Source: Desulfoluna spongiiphila
Lineage (GTDB): Bacteria > Desulfobacterota > Desulfobacteria > Desulfobacterales > Desulfolunaceae
DNA: 64,000 nt
Assembly: GCF_900101345.1 (NCBI RefSeq)
Contig: NZ_FMUX01000003.1
Location: 176,200 to 240,199, forward strand
Reading direction: 5' to 3'
This document shows positions 43,532-52,898 of the stretch, in pieces (position 1 is the first letter of the stretch; every line of letters starts with the position of its first letter). A program made the position numbers and the translations under genes. The notes under the pieces were generated by a model, which made no database searches, was not told the DNA's origin, and saw nothing but the letters and a program-made list of their open reading frames with translations.

Positions 43532-45892
43532 TCAATACACCTCCACGGCTATCTGGTCCACGGCACCGCTCTGATCCACCACAAGGACCTGGTACCGACC
43601 GCCATGGGTCGGCCGAAAGGACCATGTGGCCCCCTGCCCTGCCGGTACGGAGTTTTCAAACCAGTACCAGGGCCCGTTGCCCCCTTCCACCCTCAGGTCA
43701 AAGGAGGGGTAGCCCCTCTCGGTGTCTTTTCTCATGATGATTTCCCCGTCTTCAATGCCCTTGATGCGAACAGGCTCGTCAATAACGCTGTCTGTTATAC
43801 CGGCACATGCGGGCAGCCGGGGAGGAATGATCCCGCTTCGCCGCCTGGACGGCTCCAGCCAGCTCTCCAGGGCCACGGGCCAGAGGGTGAACCGTTTCCG
43901 CACGACAGGCTCGCCGGAGACGCAACCGGCGGGGATGCGATACCGCCCGTCCGGGGTGACGGGAAGTTCCAGGGTGGTCACGGCAGGCCCGGGGGTCTCC
44001 CGGGTGGCGGTGAGGGTGGGCGGGGCGGTCCTGTCCAGGAGCCAGGCGGTGCGTGGCTGGTCGCAGCTCTCACCCGAAGCGACGGCCTTTCCCTCGGGCC
44101 AGCAGATGGCGGCTTCGGTGACAGAATCCGGGCGCGATACCAGGCCGGTGTGCCGGGGCAGGAGCTGAAAGGCGAGTTTCAGCAACGGGGTGGCGGTCTG
44201 GGCACCGTAATGACCCGGCACCGGAGCGCCGTCGGGACGCCCCACCCAGACCCCCACGGTGTAGTCCCGGTCCACACCCAGGGACCAGGCATCCCGGAAC
44301 CCGTAGCTGGTACCGGTCTTCACGGCAAACAGAGCCCCAGTGTCCCGAATCTGACGCGCCCGCGGCGGAATCAGCATATCCTGGATAATCCAAGCGGCCC
44401 CTTCGGAGAGAAGCTCGGCCTCCTCCACGGGAGCGCCTCGGACCAGGCGGGGCTTGATGGTTTTGCCCCCACGGCCAAGGCTTGAAAAGGCCAGCACCAG
44501 GTCCTCCAGACTCGTGGCAAAGCCCCCCAAGGCCATGGAGAGGTTGGGCACGGCACCTGCCGGCAGCTTGATGTGAAACCCGCTGTTGACCATCCCCGCG
44601 TAAAAAAACCGCGGCCCCACATGATCCATGAGCTGCACGGCAGGAAGGTTCAGGGAGTGGAAAAGGGCCGATGCGCTGCTCACCGGTCCGCTGAAACTGC
44701 GGTGAAAGTTCACCGGCTGGTAATCGCCGAAATGAATGGGGACATCCATGAGCAGGCTCTGGGAACAGATCAGCCCCTGATCCAGGGCCATGCCGAAGAC
44801 AAAGGGCTTTACCGTGGAGCCCGGGGACCGAAGGGCCCGCACCATGTCCACGTGACCGAACCGCTCCTCGTTGAAAAAATCCGAAGATCCCACATAGGCC
44901 TTCACCGCCCCGGTGGCGTTTTCCATGGCAAGGACCGCCACCGACACATGGGGGGGCAGCCCGGCCGCGTAATCCCTCACCAATTGCTCCATGGCCTCCT
45001 GCAACGAAAAATCGATGAGGGTCTCCACCCGCGCCGTGCCGCCTGAAGCGCGGGCATGAAGACGACGGGCCAGAAGCGGGGCCGCCATGCTGGCCTCCAC
45101 GGGCCAGGGCACGACCTTCTCCTCCTTGGCCTCGGCCACCTCCAGGGGGCTCCAGGTCCCAAAGCCCCGGAGCCGATCCAGGCACTTGTTCCTGGCCTTT
45201 TCCGCGGCCTCGGGATACCGGTCCGGACGAAACCGGCTGGGAGCCTGGGGCATCACCGCCAGAAGGGCGGCCTCGGCCCGGGTAAGATCGTCCGCCCCGT
45301 GACCGAGGTAGGCATGGCTGGCCGCCTGCACCCCTTCAAAGGTTCCGCCGAAGGGGGCGTGATTCAAATAATAGGTGAGAATCTCAGGTTTGGTAAAGTG
45401 CCACTCCAGCTGCAGGGCGGTTGCCATCTGGAGGCATTTACCGACAAGGGTCCTGGGCACCGGTCGGCGGAGACGGGCCACCTGCATGGTCAGGGTGGAG
45501 CCCCCGGAGACAATGCGACCGCTTGCCGCCCACTGCCACGCTGCCCGCACCATGGCAACGGGGTTGATGCCGGGATGGGCATAAAACCACCTGTCCTCGT
45601 ACCCCAGAAGGGCCTCCACATACAAAGGGGAGACCTGCTCCGGGGTCACAGGATAGCGCCACACCCCGTTTGGGTCCGCAAATGCACGCAAGGGCGTGCC
45701 GTCCCCGGCCAGGACCACGCAGGTCCGGGTTCGGGGTGCCAGGTCCACCGGGTAGAGGTGGTCCAGCACCAGCGCCGCTGACAAGAAAGAGGCCATAAAA
45801 AGGCCCAAAATGAAAAAGGCCTTGGGAAACCTCGCCCCCAGGGCCTTTATCCTCTGCGCAACCGCGCTGCGGTTGAAAAGCATGTGTTTCAA
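43532..45892 (-). CDS. pbpC: penicillin-binding protein 1C
   Basis: This 786-residue bifunctional peptidoglycan synthase has one N-terminal membrane anchor (AFFILGLFMASFLSAALVL). The glycosyltransferase domain carries the catalytic glutamate in YEDRWFYAHPG and GGSTLTMQVARL. The transpeptidase domain has the active-site serine in PGSTVKPFVFG and KTGTSYGFRDAW. A C-terminal BiPBP_C domain (about the last 90 residues) is typical of PBP1C. The gene lies downstream of an alpha-2-macroglobulin gene, a pairing conserved in many proteobacteria and thought to link wall repair with protease trapping. The start appears to be a TTG at 45892 with GAAGG upstream; an ATG three codons in is the alternative. 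Confidence 0.92.
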   Translation of the reverse strand: MKHMLFNRSAVAQRIKALGARFPKAFFILGLFMASFLSAALVLDHLYPVDLAPRTRTCVVLAGDGTPLRAFADPNGVWRYPVTPEQVSPLYVEALLGYEDRWFYAHPGINPVAMVRAAWQWAASGRIVSGGSTLTMQVARLRRPVPRTLVGKCLQMATALQLEWHFTKPEILTYYLNHAPFGGTFEGVQAASHAYLGHGADDLTRAEAALLAVMPQAPSRFRPDRYPEAAEKARNKCLDRLRGFGTWSPLEVAEAKEEKVVPWPVEASMAAPLLARRLHARASGGTARVETLIDFSLQEAMEQLVRDYAAGLPPHVSVAVLAMENATGAVKAYVGSSDFFNEERFGHVDMVRALRSPGSTVKPFVFGMALDQGLICSQSLLMDVPIHFGDYQPVNFHRSFSGPVSSASALFHSLNLPAVQLMDHVGPRFFYAGMVNSGFHIKLPAGAVPNLSMALGGFATSLEDLVLAFSSLGRGGKTIKPRLVRGAPVEEAELLSEGAAWIIQDMLIPPRARQIRDTGALFAVKTGTSYGFRDAWSLGVDRDYTVGVWVGRPDGAPVPGHYGAQTATPLLKLAFQLLPRHTGLVSRPDSVTEAAICWPEGKAVASGESCDQPRTAWLLDRTAPPTLTATRETPGPAVTTLELPVTPDGRYRIPAGCVSGEPVVRKRFTLWPVALESWLEPSRRRSGIIPPRLPACAGITDSVIDEPVRIKGIEDGEIIMRKDTERGYPSFDLRVEGGNGPWYWFENSVPAGQGATWSFRPTHGGRYQVLVVDQSGAVDQIAVEVY

Positions 45893-45938
45893 TCAAGCCT
45901 TCTATGATGAAAATGGTTAAAGTGGGCAGGAAAAGCAT

Positions 45939-46100
45939 GCCTCCGGCGGCCAGGGGATGATCCCCTGGACCCCAGGATACGAATCATCTCACCCCTCGTT
46001 CCTCGGGGTAAGATGATTCGCGAAGGCTTCCGCAATACCCAGGTAAAATCTGTTTATCATACGTTTCAAAAGGTTGGCCCCTGGCAGGGCCGCCGGACGC
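45939..46100. repeat. modular intergenic repeat, alternative-left-module copy
   Basis: GCCTCCGGCGG is followed by the CAGGGGATGATCCCCTG hairpin and ACCCCAGG. A 16-bp stem (45980-45995 with 46005-46020, one mismatch) surrounds TCGTTCCTC, then comes a diverged right-hand module ending CCGCCGGACGC. Confidence 0.85.
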
Positions 46101-46114
46101 ATTTTCAACCGGGC

Positions 46115-46165
46115 TGCCTCCGGCGGGTCGCTTTTTTGAAAAAAAGCTCCGCAAAAAACGTTTCC
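46115..46165. repeat. module D half copy
   Basis: GCCTCCGGCGGGTCGC, an A/T hairpin stretch and GCTCCGCAAAAAACGTTTCC match the end of the elements at 24898 and 53586 in the opposite orientation. It runs directly into the alpha-2-macroglobulin terminator and supplies its T-run on the minus strand. Confidence 0.8.
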
Positions 46166-46201
46166 CATGAAAAGGGTGCACTTGCGCACCCTTTTCATGG
46201 G
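46164..46201 (-). terminator. rho-independent terminator of the alpha-2-macroglobulin gene
   Basis: A perfect 16-bp stem (46164-46179 with 46186-46201) starts 12 bases after the stop codon and is followed on the minus strand by a T-rich run. Confidence 0.82.
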
Positions 46202-46213
46202 ACAGAAGCTAAA

Positions 46214-49200
46214 TTACTCCGTCACGGTCAGGGTCTCAAAGGTCCCGCCAATGGCATGGCGATAGGGCCGGTACATGTCTTCGGCGTAGCTGCCGGGCAT
46301 GCGGTAGACACCGGGGGTGACGGCGCGCACCAGATAAAACAGGGTGATGGTGCGGTCTTCGCCCACGGAGACGGCGGCCACGTAGCGGTCGTCCCGGAAC
46401 TCTTCGTGGGTCACGGCGCTTTTGCTCCACAGCTCGCCGACGGGCTTGCCCTCGATGCGGATTTCATCCAGGCGGATGCTTGAGAGCCCCAGGTTCTGGT
46501 TCTCGATCTCCACCCCTGCGGGGAGAAGGTCCACCACCAGCCCGTCCGGGGTGCGTCGGGTGGCAGAGACACTCAGCTTCACCACCATCAGGGAACCGGA
46601 CTTCAGGGTGGTGGGCGAGATCTCCGCACCGTCCACGTTATAGAAGTCCCGGGTAATGGTCATCTCGTTTGAGACCGACTCCGGGGCGTTTTTCCGCTCG
46701 CCGGTGAGGCTGATGTTGGCGTAGAGGGTCTTTTTACCGGCCTTGATGGCCGTAAGCCCCTGGTACTGAGCCAGGTCAAACAGGGAGGAAAAATCCCTGC
46801 TGCGGGAAAGGGTCTGGTTGCCGTTTTTGCCCATGAGCACGGCATGCCAGTTGTTTCCGTTACCGGCACCATTGCCGGAAAGCACCTTGGTGGCGGTGCG
46901 AAACAGGCAGACACGCTCCTGGGTACTGAGCCACCTGCGGTCCCTGACGGCGTCGGACAAGCCCTCCACCAGATCGCCGAGGCCGTCAAAACCGTAGGCC
47001 ATGGAGAGCTCGGTCATCCGGCTCAAATCTCTCACGGGCGAGCCGTAATCACCGTAATACCTGGACCCGGAACGTTCACGCTCGGCCAGGGCCTTTTCAT
47101 GGGCAGCCTCCCCGTGCCGTTCATCCCCGGTAAATTTAAAGGCGGTGGACAGATACATCCAGCTGAGTCCGTCGTCACTGGTCTTTCCATCGTAGTGGGA
47201 ATAGAGGCGGCGCAGGTCGCTCAGGCGAGCCGCCCCGCTACGGGCAAGGATGTACCCGGCGTAGCTTCGGTAGGCAAACCGATAGTGGTCGGGGTCTTCG
47301 CTCCAGTGCCTGCTGCCGGAGCCGTTGTTGCCTTTCAAATAGGTTCGCAGCCTTTTGTCGGCTTTCTGAAGGGCCTTGGACCCCACAGGGATCCCCATCT
47401 TTTTGGCATCATGCAAAAACTCGGTGGCGTAGACCGTCAGCCACTCGTCTTCGTGGCTGTCCGAAGACCACAGGCCGAAGCTCCCGTTGGACTTCTGGCA
47501 GTCCAGCACCCGGGTCACGGCCTTTTCCACCTGGGCCCTTCGGAACGCTTCATCATAGGGACGCTTGAACTGCGCCTCCACCCGGTTGGCCAGCCCCATT
47601 TCGGCCAGGCCCTCGGGGGTGGCCAGGACCCAGGGGTACCCGGAGCTGATGGACTGCTCCAGGCAACCGTACGGGTAGTGGAGCAGGTACTCAAAATGCC
47701 CCGCAAAATCGATGGGGGGACGATCGGACAGGTTCATCTGGAACCGCACGGAAGCGGGCACCAGGTCGTCTGTTTTAAGAGCCGGGGCCCACTGGGTGTC
47801 GGGCTCGATGGTGGCCACGACTTTCCTGGAGACCGAAGGATAAGGCGAGCGAACGCCCAGCCGCCAGGTGCGGGCAATATCAATGGCCTCCCGGGAGTCA
47901 CCGCCGGATCCGGTGAGGTGCATGGAGACCACGCCCTGGCCGGTGCTCTTTTCCGCCGTGAGGGGAAAGCGAAGGGTGGTCTTCTCCTTGTCCGCCAGGG
48001 AGACGGTGAGGGTCTCGGTGGCCGGTGCAAAGGCCCCGCTGATGGTCATGGCAACGGAGAGTTCCTGGGGCTCGCCGCTCATGTTGCGCAGGTCAAGGGC
48101 CAGGGTGGAGGCGTCCCCCATGGCGAGGAACCGGGGCATGGCCACCTGGGTGACGATCTTGTCGGCCACGGTGGTGTCCGTCTCCGCCTTGCCGAACTGC
48201 TCATCGGCATAGGCCAGGACCATCCAGCGAAGCTGACCGTTGAAATCGGGCAGATCAAACTCGGCGGTAACATGGCCGGTGTCGTCCACGGCCAGGGGCT
48301 CGGAAAAGAACGAGACCATGCGTACGTCGGATTTGGGCTTGTTCCCGCCGCGGGAGAGCTCGGCATCGGACTCGGCAAAGCCGCCGCCGAACCGCTGACG
48401 GGCCGTCACGGGACCTAAGTTGTCGATGATCTCGCCGTAGTTGTCGAAAAGGTCCACAACGTAGCGTCGGGCGCCGAAAAAGTAGCCTTCCGCATCCGGG
48501 GTGGCGTAACGGGTGATGTTCAGGATCCCCACGTCCACCAGGGCCACCACCACGCGGGTGTTGGCCGGCAGGGGATCACCCCCTGCTGTAACGGCAATGG
48601 AGGCCTTCACGGTCTTGTTGGGCTGGGTGCGCTGCGGCGCGTCAATGGCGACATCCAGATGGGTCCCCTTGCGCTTTAGGGGCAGGTGGACCATGCCGAA
48701 GGCACGGGAGGGCACGGGGGTGGTCTTCATGTCCCCCGGACGGATAACCATCACCGAAGCGTAGAGATCGTGGCGGTTCCAGGAGGCATCCGTGGGGATG
48801 GGCACCACCGTGCCTTCTGATTTCACAGGGACGTAGGCGGTATACAGAGCCTTTTCAGAACTCTCCACGGTCACCAGGGCCATGCCGTCCTGGGGCGGGG
48901 TGACCCGCAGCTCCGCCGTGTCTCCGGGGGCGTAGGAGACATTACCGAAGCCCAGGCTCACCTGGTCCGGTTTCTGGGAGCTGCCCGTATCGGCGTTGCC
49001 CCACCAGGACCAGGAGGTTTTGAACCCAAAGGTGGTGCGGGTTGTGCCGTCGGACACCTCCACCCGATAGCGGCCCCAGCTCAGGGGCAGGCTCACGGTG
49101 GTGGTCTCCCCCTTGCGGGTGGAAAGGGACTTGGTGAACACCGTCACCGGGCTCTCGTCCCAGTCCCAGTGCCAGCCACGGCTGTTGGAGTGACGCCAGT

Positions 49201-51127
49201 ACCAGTTTCGGTCCTGGCGGATCAGGGAGAGCTGCAGGTCCTTGGCGGCCTGCCACTGGCCCTTTTGGTCGGCTGATCCCACCTTGATATCCACGGTGGT
49301 GCTGGAGTCCGGATTGCCCTTGAACTGGGGCTCGATCCCCACAAAGCGTTCTCCGTTCAGCAGGGTCAGACGGGTAGACCGGGTAACGGGGCGCCCGCCG
49401 GTTTCGTACACACTGGCGTTCACGCGGAGTCGCACCGGAGATTTCGTGCCGGTCCACGCGTTGGGCATGGCCAGGGTGCCCTTGCCTTCCTTGTCCAGGG
49501 TAATCGTCTTGAAGGCACGGCGCGTTGCCGTCAGCCTCTCTTTTTTGTCACCGAAAAAATAGGTGGGCAGGTTCTCAAAGGGGTGACGGTCCACATTCGC
49601 CGTCACAAAACCGTCCACCTTGTTCCCCGAGGCAGGGGCGCCGTAAAGATACTGGGACGACACCGGTACGGTGAAGTTCTTGGGAGAAATCAGGGTCCTC
49701 TTGCCCTCCTGCGGTCCGTCAAACAGGGTGAGGTCCAGGCGCTCGGGAAGGAACTCCTCCACCTTGACCTTGTACCGGCAAGCATTGGCCCCGGCATAGG
49801 TCAGCTTGAGCGTGTAGGTTCCGGTCTGGCTTGAATCCGATGTCTGGTAAGCAAAACGGTAGAAGCCGGTCTCCTGGGGCTGGATCTGGCCGGAGGTGAC
49901 CCGGCTGCCGTCGGGCTTGTAGAAGGCATAGCCCAGGGGCAGCCCGTCCGGAAGCTTGCCGTCGAAGTCCCGCACCAGCATGTTGACTTCAATTTTTTCT
50001 CCGGGTCGGTAGAGGTCCCGGGGGCCCCAGGGGTAAATCTGGTATTCGCTGTGGACGGTCACCGCATTTTTAAGGCCCGAGAGGTCCAGGGCATTGCGGT
50101 TGAGGCGAAGAACCGAAAACTGGTTCCCTGAGGTGGCGATAAGATGGTGCTGGCCTGACTTGATGCGAAACGAAATCCGCCCGAGCTCATCGGACTCTCC
50201 TGAGTCGAGGACCTTGCCTTCCTTGTCGGTGACCTCCATCCGGACCTTTGCCATGGGCTTGCCCGTGGCAATATCCTGGGCATAGACGGCAAACTGCTTC
50301 CCGTACCTGCGGATATGCAGACCGATGTCGGTCTGCATGAAAAAGGCGTGCTCGTACTCGTACTGGTACTGACCGGGCTGGTACATGACGGCCACATAGG
50401 CCCCGGGAGCGTTCAGCCCCTCAATGCCGCTCAGATCGATGTTGTAGTCGGTGCGCTGGTTCTTTCTGGGGTTCAAGGCAAACCGGCCGGTATGCACATG
50501 GGCTCCGTACTGCTTGAGTTTGTTGAGCCGATAATAGCCGTCCATGCCGTTTTGACCAAGTTCCTCCATCATCTTCGGAAGACTCTTGCCGTTGATGCGG
50601 AAAAAATCGATGGTCACTTCATCCACGTTCAAGGTGGTGACCGGCAGGTGCCTGGGGCTGGAGCTGCTGATGATATGGGCGCTTGAGGTAAAGTTCACCG
50701 CAGGGCTCAGGGCCTTGGTGGTGACCTTCTTGCTCTCGGGAAACCCGAGGTTCTGACCGTTGATATCTTTAACGGTGTTGGAGACACGCACGGTGTACTT
50801 GGTCTGCGGCGTCACAAAGGGAAAGATCACTTTGGTGTGATCGTCGCTCACCACCCAGTGGTCGGAGCTGCCGCCTTCCAGGGTGACCTGGGTATCTTCC
50901 AGGCGATCCCGGTCCACAGGCGCCGTGAAGCTGACGGTAATGGCCGGTGCGTTTTCATAAAGCACCTCTTTGATGGATGCCACGCTGAAACCGGCACCTT
51001 TGTAATCTTTTTTTGCCTTCTCTAGATCAAAGGCAGAGGCGGTATGGACCAGCAGCATGAGGCTGATCACCAGGGTCATTGTTGCTCGGAGTATGGGACC
51101 GCTCCTGTGTAAAAAATACCTTCTCAC
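46214..51127 (-). CDS. yfhM: bacterial alpha-2-macroglobulin family protein
   Basis: This 1637-residue periplasmic protease trap is close in length to E. coli YfhM (about 1650). The thioester motif is present: Cys1155 in YPYGCLEQSISSGYPW, where the Cys and Gln form the reactive bond that captures attacking proteases. Macroglobulin-type beta domains precede it, with a bait-like region, then the all-helical thioester domain and a C-terminal receptor-like domain. The signal peptide (VISLMLLVHTASA) ends without a lipobox cysteine, so unlike the E. coli lipoprotein it is probably soluble in the periplasm. The start is a GTG at 51127 preceded by GAGGTGA. It partners with the downstream pbpC. Confidence 0.92.
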   Translation of the reverse strand: MRRYFLHRSGPILRATMTLVISLMLLVHTASAFDLEKAKKDYKGAGFSVASIKEVLYENAPAITVSFTAPVDRDRLEDTQVTLEGGSSDHWVVSDDHTKVIFPFVTPQTKYTVRVSNTVKDINGQNLGFPESKKVTTKALSPAVNFTSSAHIISSSSPRHLPVTTLNVDEVTIDFFRINGKSLPKMMEELGQNGMDGYYRLNKLKQYGAHVHTGRFALNPRKNQRTDYNIDLSGIEGLNAPGAYVAVMYQPGQYQYEYEHAFFMQTDIGLHIRRYGKQFAVYAQDIATGKPMAKVRMEVTDKEGKVLDSGESDELGRISFRIKSGQHHLIATSGNQFSVLRLNRNALDLSGLKNAVTVHSEYQIYPWGPRDLYRPGEKIEVNMLVRDFDGKLPDGLPLGYAFYKPDGSRVTSGQIQPQETGFYRFAYQTSDSSQTGTYTLKLTYAGANACRYKVKVEEFLPERLDLTLFDGPQEGKRTLISPKNFTVPVSSQYLYGAPASGNKVDGFVTANVDRHPFENLPTYFFGDKKERLTATRRAFKTITLDKEGKGTLAMPNAWTGTKSPVRLRVNASVYETGGRPVTRSTRLTLLNGERFVGIEPQFKGNPDSSTTVDIKVGSADQKGQWQAAKDLQLSLIRQDRNWYWRHSNSRGWHWDWDESPVTVFTKSLSTRKGETTTVSLPLSWGRYRVEVSDGTTRTTFGFKTSWSWWGNADTGSSQKPDQVSLGFGNVSYAPGDTAELRVTPPQDGMALVTVESSEKALYTAYVPVKSEGTVVPIPTDASWNRHDLYASVMVIRPGDMKTTPVPSRAFGMVHLPLKRKGTHLDVAIDAPQRTQPNKTVKASIAVTAGGDPLPANTRVVVALVDVGILNITRYATPDAEGYFFGARRYVVDLFDNYGEIIDNLGPVTARQRFGGGFAESDAELSRGGNKPKSDVRMVSFFSEPLAVDDTGHVTAEFDLPDFNGQLRWMVLAYADEQFGKAETDTTVADKIVTQVAMPRFLAMGDASTLALDLRNMSGEPQELSVAMTISGAFAPATETLTVSLADKEKTTLRFPLTAEKSTGQGVVSMHLTGSGGDSREAIDIARTWRLGVRSPYPSVSRKVVATIEPDTQWAPALKTDDLVPASVRFQMNLSDRPPIDFAGHFEYLLHYPYGCLEQSISSGYPWVLATPEGLAEMGLANRVEAQFKRPYDEAFRRAQVEKAVTRVLDCQKSNGSFGLWSSDSHEDEWLTVYATEFLHDAKKMGIPVGSKALQKADKRLRTYLKGNNGSGSRHWSEDPDHYRFAYRSYAGYILARSGAARLSDLRRLYSHYDGKTSDDGLSWMYLSTAFKFTGDERHGEAAHEKALAERERSGSRYYGDYGSPVRDLSRMTELSMAYGFDGLGDLVEGLSDAVRDRRWLSTQERVCLFRTATKVLSGNGAGNGNNWHAVLMGKNGNQTLSRSRDFSSLFDLAQYQGLTAIKAGKKTLYANISLTGERKNAPESVSNEMTITRDFYNVDGAEISPTTLKSGSLMVVKLSVSATRRTPDGLVVDLLPAGVEIENQNLGLSSIRLDEIRIEGKPVGELWSKSAVTHEEFRDDRYVAAVSVGEDRTITLFYLVRAVTPGVYRMPGSYAEDMYRPYRHAIGGTFETLTVTE

Positions 51128-51194
51128 GGTAAGTTCACCTCATGTCGCGCTTTTTCTTACAGTTAACTAAAATTCAGTCCAGATATATCAGCGC

Positions 51195-51224
51195 AAAATA
51201 ACCACCCCTTGATCACCTTGTCAA
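51195..51224 (-). promoter_or_regulatory. possible promoter for the alpha-2-macroglobulin gene
   Basis: On the minus strand TTGACA (51219-51224) and TATTTT (51195-51200) are spaced by 18 bases, about 70 bases before the GTG start. Confidence 0.4.
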
Positions 51225-51417
51225 TCATTTTTCTACATTTGAATCACGAGGTAATTCGAACGGTTCCCCTTTTACTCTATTTGTACCAACCAGAGGTTTC
51301 GCCAAAAGCCAGGACACCCCCACGGTCCGTGGTTCTGGCCATCGCCATGGTCCCGAAACCCTTCCGCCGCATGGGGCCTTCAGACACGCGAGCCCCATGG
51401 GCGACACCTCTCCGGAG

Positions 51418-51445
51418 TTGACACGCGGAACAATCGGAGTATATT
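51418..51445 (+). promoter_or_regulatory. predicted promoter for the rhodanese-TauE pair
   Basis: TTGACA (51418-51423), 16 bases, TATATT (51440-51445), in an AT-rich stretch about 75 bases before the rhodanese ATG. Confidence 0.5.
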
Positions 51446-51520
51446 TCTACTTGGCAATATGGGGATATAAAGATATATCAACACCCGCACACCGACGCAT
51501 CAAACATAAGGAGCAACAAA

Positions 51521-51895
51521 ATGAACGCACTGGATCAGGTTATCGCCGATATGGATTTTGATTTTCTGGGGGCAGGGGACCACGCCATGAGCGTGGACGG
51601 TGTCCGAAAAGTCCTCGGCAACGATCACTTCGTCTTCCTGGACATCCGCACGGATCAGGAAATCGCCTACACCGCCTTCCCCTTTGCCGTTCACATCCCC
51701 TTGCATGAGCTGCCCCACCGCCTGGACGAGCTGCCACGGGACAAGTGCATCGTCGCCTTTTGCTCATCGGTCTTTCGCGGCGCCGTGGCCTATACCTACC
51801 TGATGGCCAATGGGTTCGACGAGGTCAAGGGCCTGACCGCGTCCATGGAGGAACTGGTCAAGATTTTCAAACCCGGCCCCCTGGCCAAAATGTAA
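51521..51895 (+). CDS. rhodanese-like domain protein
   Basis: This 124-residue single-domain rhodanese is cytoplasmic, with no signal peptide. The active-site loop is AFCSSVFRGA, with the catalytic cysteine near residue 86 and the arginine five residues on. VFLDIRTDQEIAYTAFP is the typical front strand. It carries sulfane sulfur as a cysteine persulfide. It lies 18 bases upstream of a TauE/SafE-type exporter gene, so the two likely share a transcript and a sulfur-related task such as handling of thiosulfate or sulfite. AAGGAGC precedes the ATG. Confidence 0.87.
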   Translation: MNALDQVIADMDFDFLGAGDHAMSVDGVRKVLGNDHFVFLDIRTDQEIAYTAFPFAVHIPLHELPHRLDELPRDKCIVAFCSSVFRGAVAYTYLMANGFDEVKGLTASMEELVKIFKPGPLAKM

Positions 51896-51913
51896 GGGAC
51901 AGGGATTCGCATC

Positions 51914-52663
51914 ATGGATCACCTCACACTCGTCGTCAGCGTCATCTCCTTCGGCCTGAGCTTCCTATTTGCCTTGGGGGGCGTCGGCTCAGCCCTGGTC
52001 CTCATACCCACCCTGACCTGGCTGGGCATCCCTTTTGCCCAGGCACGGCCCACGGCCCTTTTTGTAAACACCGTGAGTATGCTCGGGGCAACGGTCTCCA
52101 ACGTTCGGGAAAAGCGCCTGGACATCAGGCTGGGGGTTCCCATCATCGCGGCATCCGTTCTCCTGGCCCCTTTGGGGGCCTGGGTCAGCCACCGCATCCC
52201 CACCCGCATCGTCCTCATGGTCTTTGTGGGGTTCCTCGCCTTTTCCGGGTCCATGATGCTCTTTTTCAAAGGGTCTAAATATGCGGACCAGTATCGGGAG
52301 GACCGACCGGTGGCCGGCCCCCTTCTGGTGGGTGCCCTTGCCGGTTTTTTCTCCGGGCTTCTGGGGGTGGGGGGCGGAGGGCTCATCTCGCCCCTGATGA
52401 TGGCCCAGGGGTTCAACCCAAAACGAATCGCAGCGGTGACGGCCTTTGCCGTTCCCTTTTCCTCATTTTCCGCCTTTCTTGCCTATGCGGCCATGGGGTC
52501 GGTCTCCCTGCGCATCCTGGCCTGTGCGGGCCTTGCCGCCTGGGCCGGCGGATACCTGGGAACCCGTGTGATGCAGCGAAACATGAAGGCCTCTTCGGTA
52601 AAAAAATGCCTGGGGGTTGTCCTGCTCCTCCTGGCTGTCAGACTCTCCATGAAACTCATGTAA
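51914..52663 (+). CDS. TauE/SafE family sulfite/anion exporter
   Basis: This 249-residue inner-membrane protein has about eight hydrophobic segments arranged in two similar halves. Each half carries a glycine-rich turn, LFALGGVGSALVLIPTLTWL at the start and FFSGLLGVGGGGLISPLMM in the middle, the hallmark of the TauE/SafE (DUF81) family. Members export sulfite, sulfoacetate or related organosulfur anions. Coupling to a rhodanese gene supports a sulfur anion as cargo (inference). A hairpin terminator follows directly. Confidence 0.88.
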   Translation: MDHLTLVVSVISFGLSFLFALGGVGSALVLIPTLTWLGIPFAQARPTALFVNTVSMLGATVSNVREKRLDIRLGVPIIAASVLLAPLGAWVSHRIPTRIVLMVFVGFLAFSGSMMLFFKGSKYADQYREDRPVAGPLLVGALAGFFSGLLGVGGGGLISPLMMAQGFNPKRIAAVTAFAVPFSSFSAFLAYAAMGSVSLRILACAGLAAWAGGYLGTRVMQRNMKASSVKKCLGVVLLLLAVRLSMKLM

Positions 52664-52666
52664 TCA

Positions 52667-52696
52667 CCATGGGGCCATGTCACCCCATGGCCTTTT
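52667..52696 (+). terminator. terminator of the rhodanese-TauE unit
   Basis: CCATGGGG (52667-52674) pairs with CCCCATGG (52683-52690), followed by CCTTTT, starting three bases after the stop. Confidence 0.65.
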
Positions 52697-52898
52697 ACCC
52701 TGAAGATGATGTTTGCTTTCACCCCCGACTTGGGATAGATCTTGTTGTATTCCCGTGTGTTCATTTCCTTTGTAATACCCTTTGGGGTCTCAGGCAGAGA
52801 CACACCTCCCCTCGCCTGCCCTGCGCCGTCCTCTTTATTTTAATAAAGAGAGCCCAGGCAGAGCCGGTGATGCAACCGCCCCAACTTTCGAGGTGATC

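Noticed and set aside
43358..44485. A 375-codon open frame on the plus strand over pbpC
   Set aside because: Antisense shadow of the well-conserved PBP1C gene; no ribosome site or recognisable motif.
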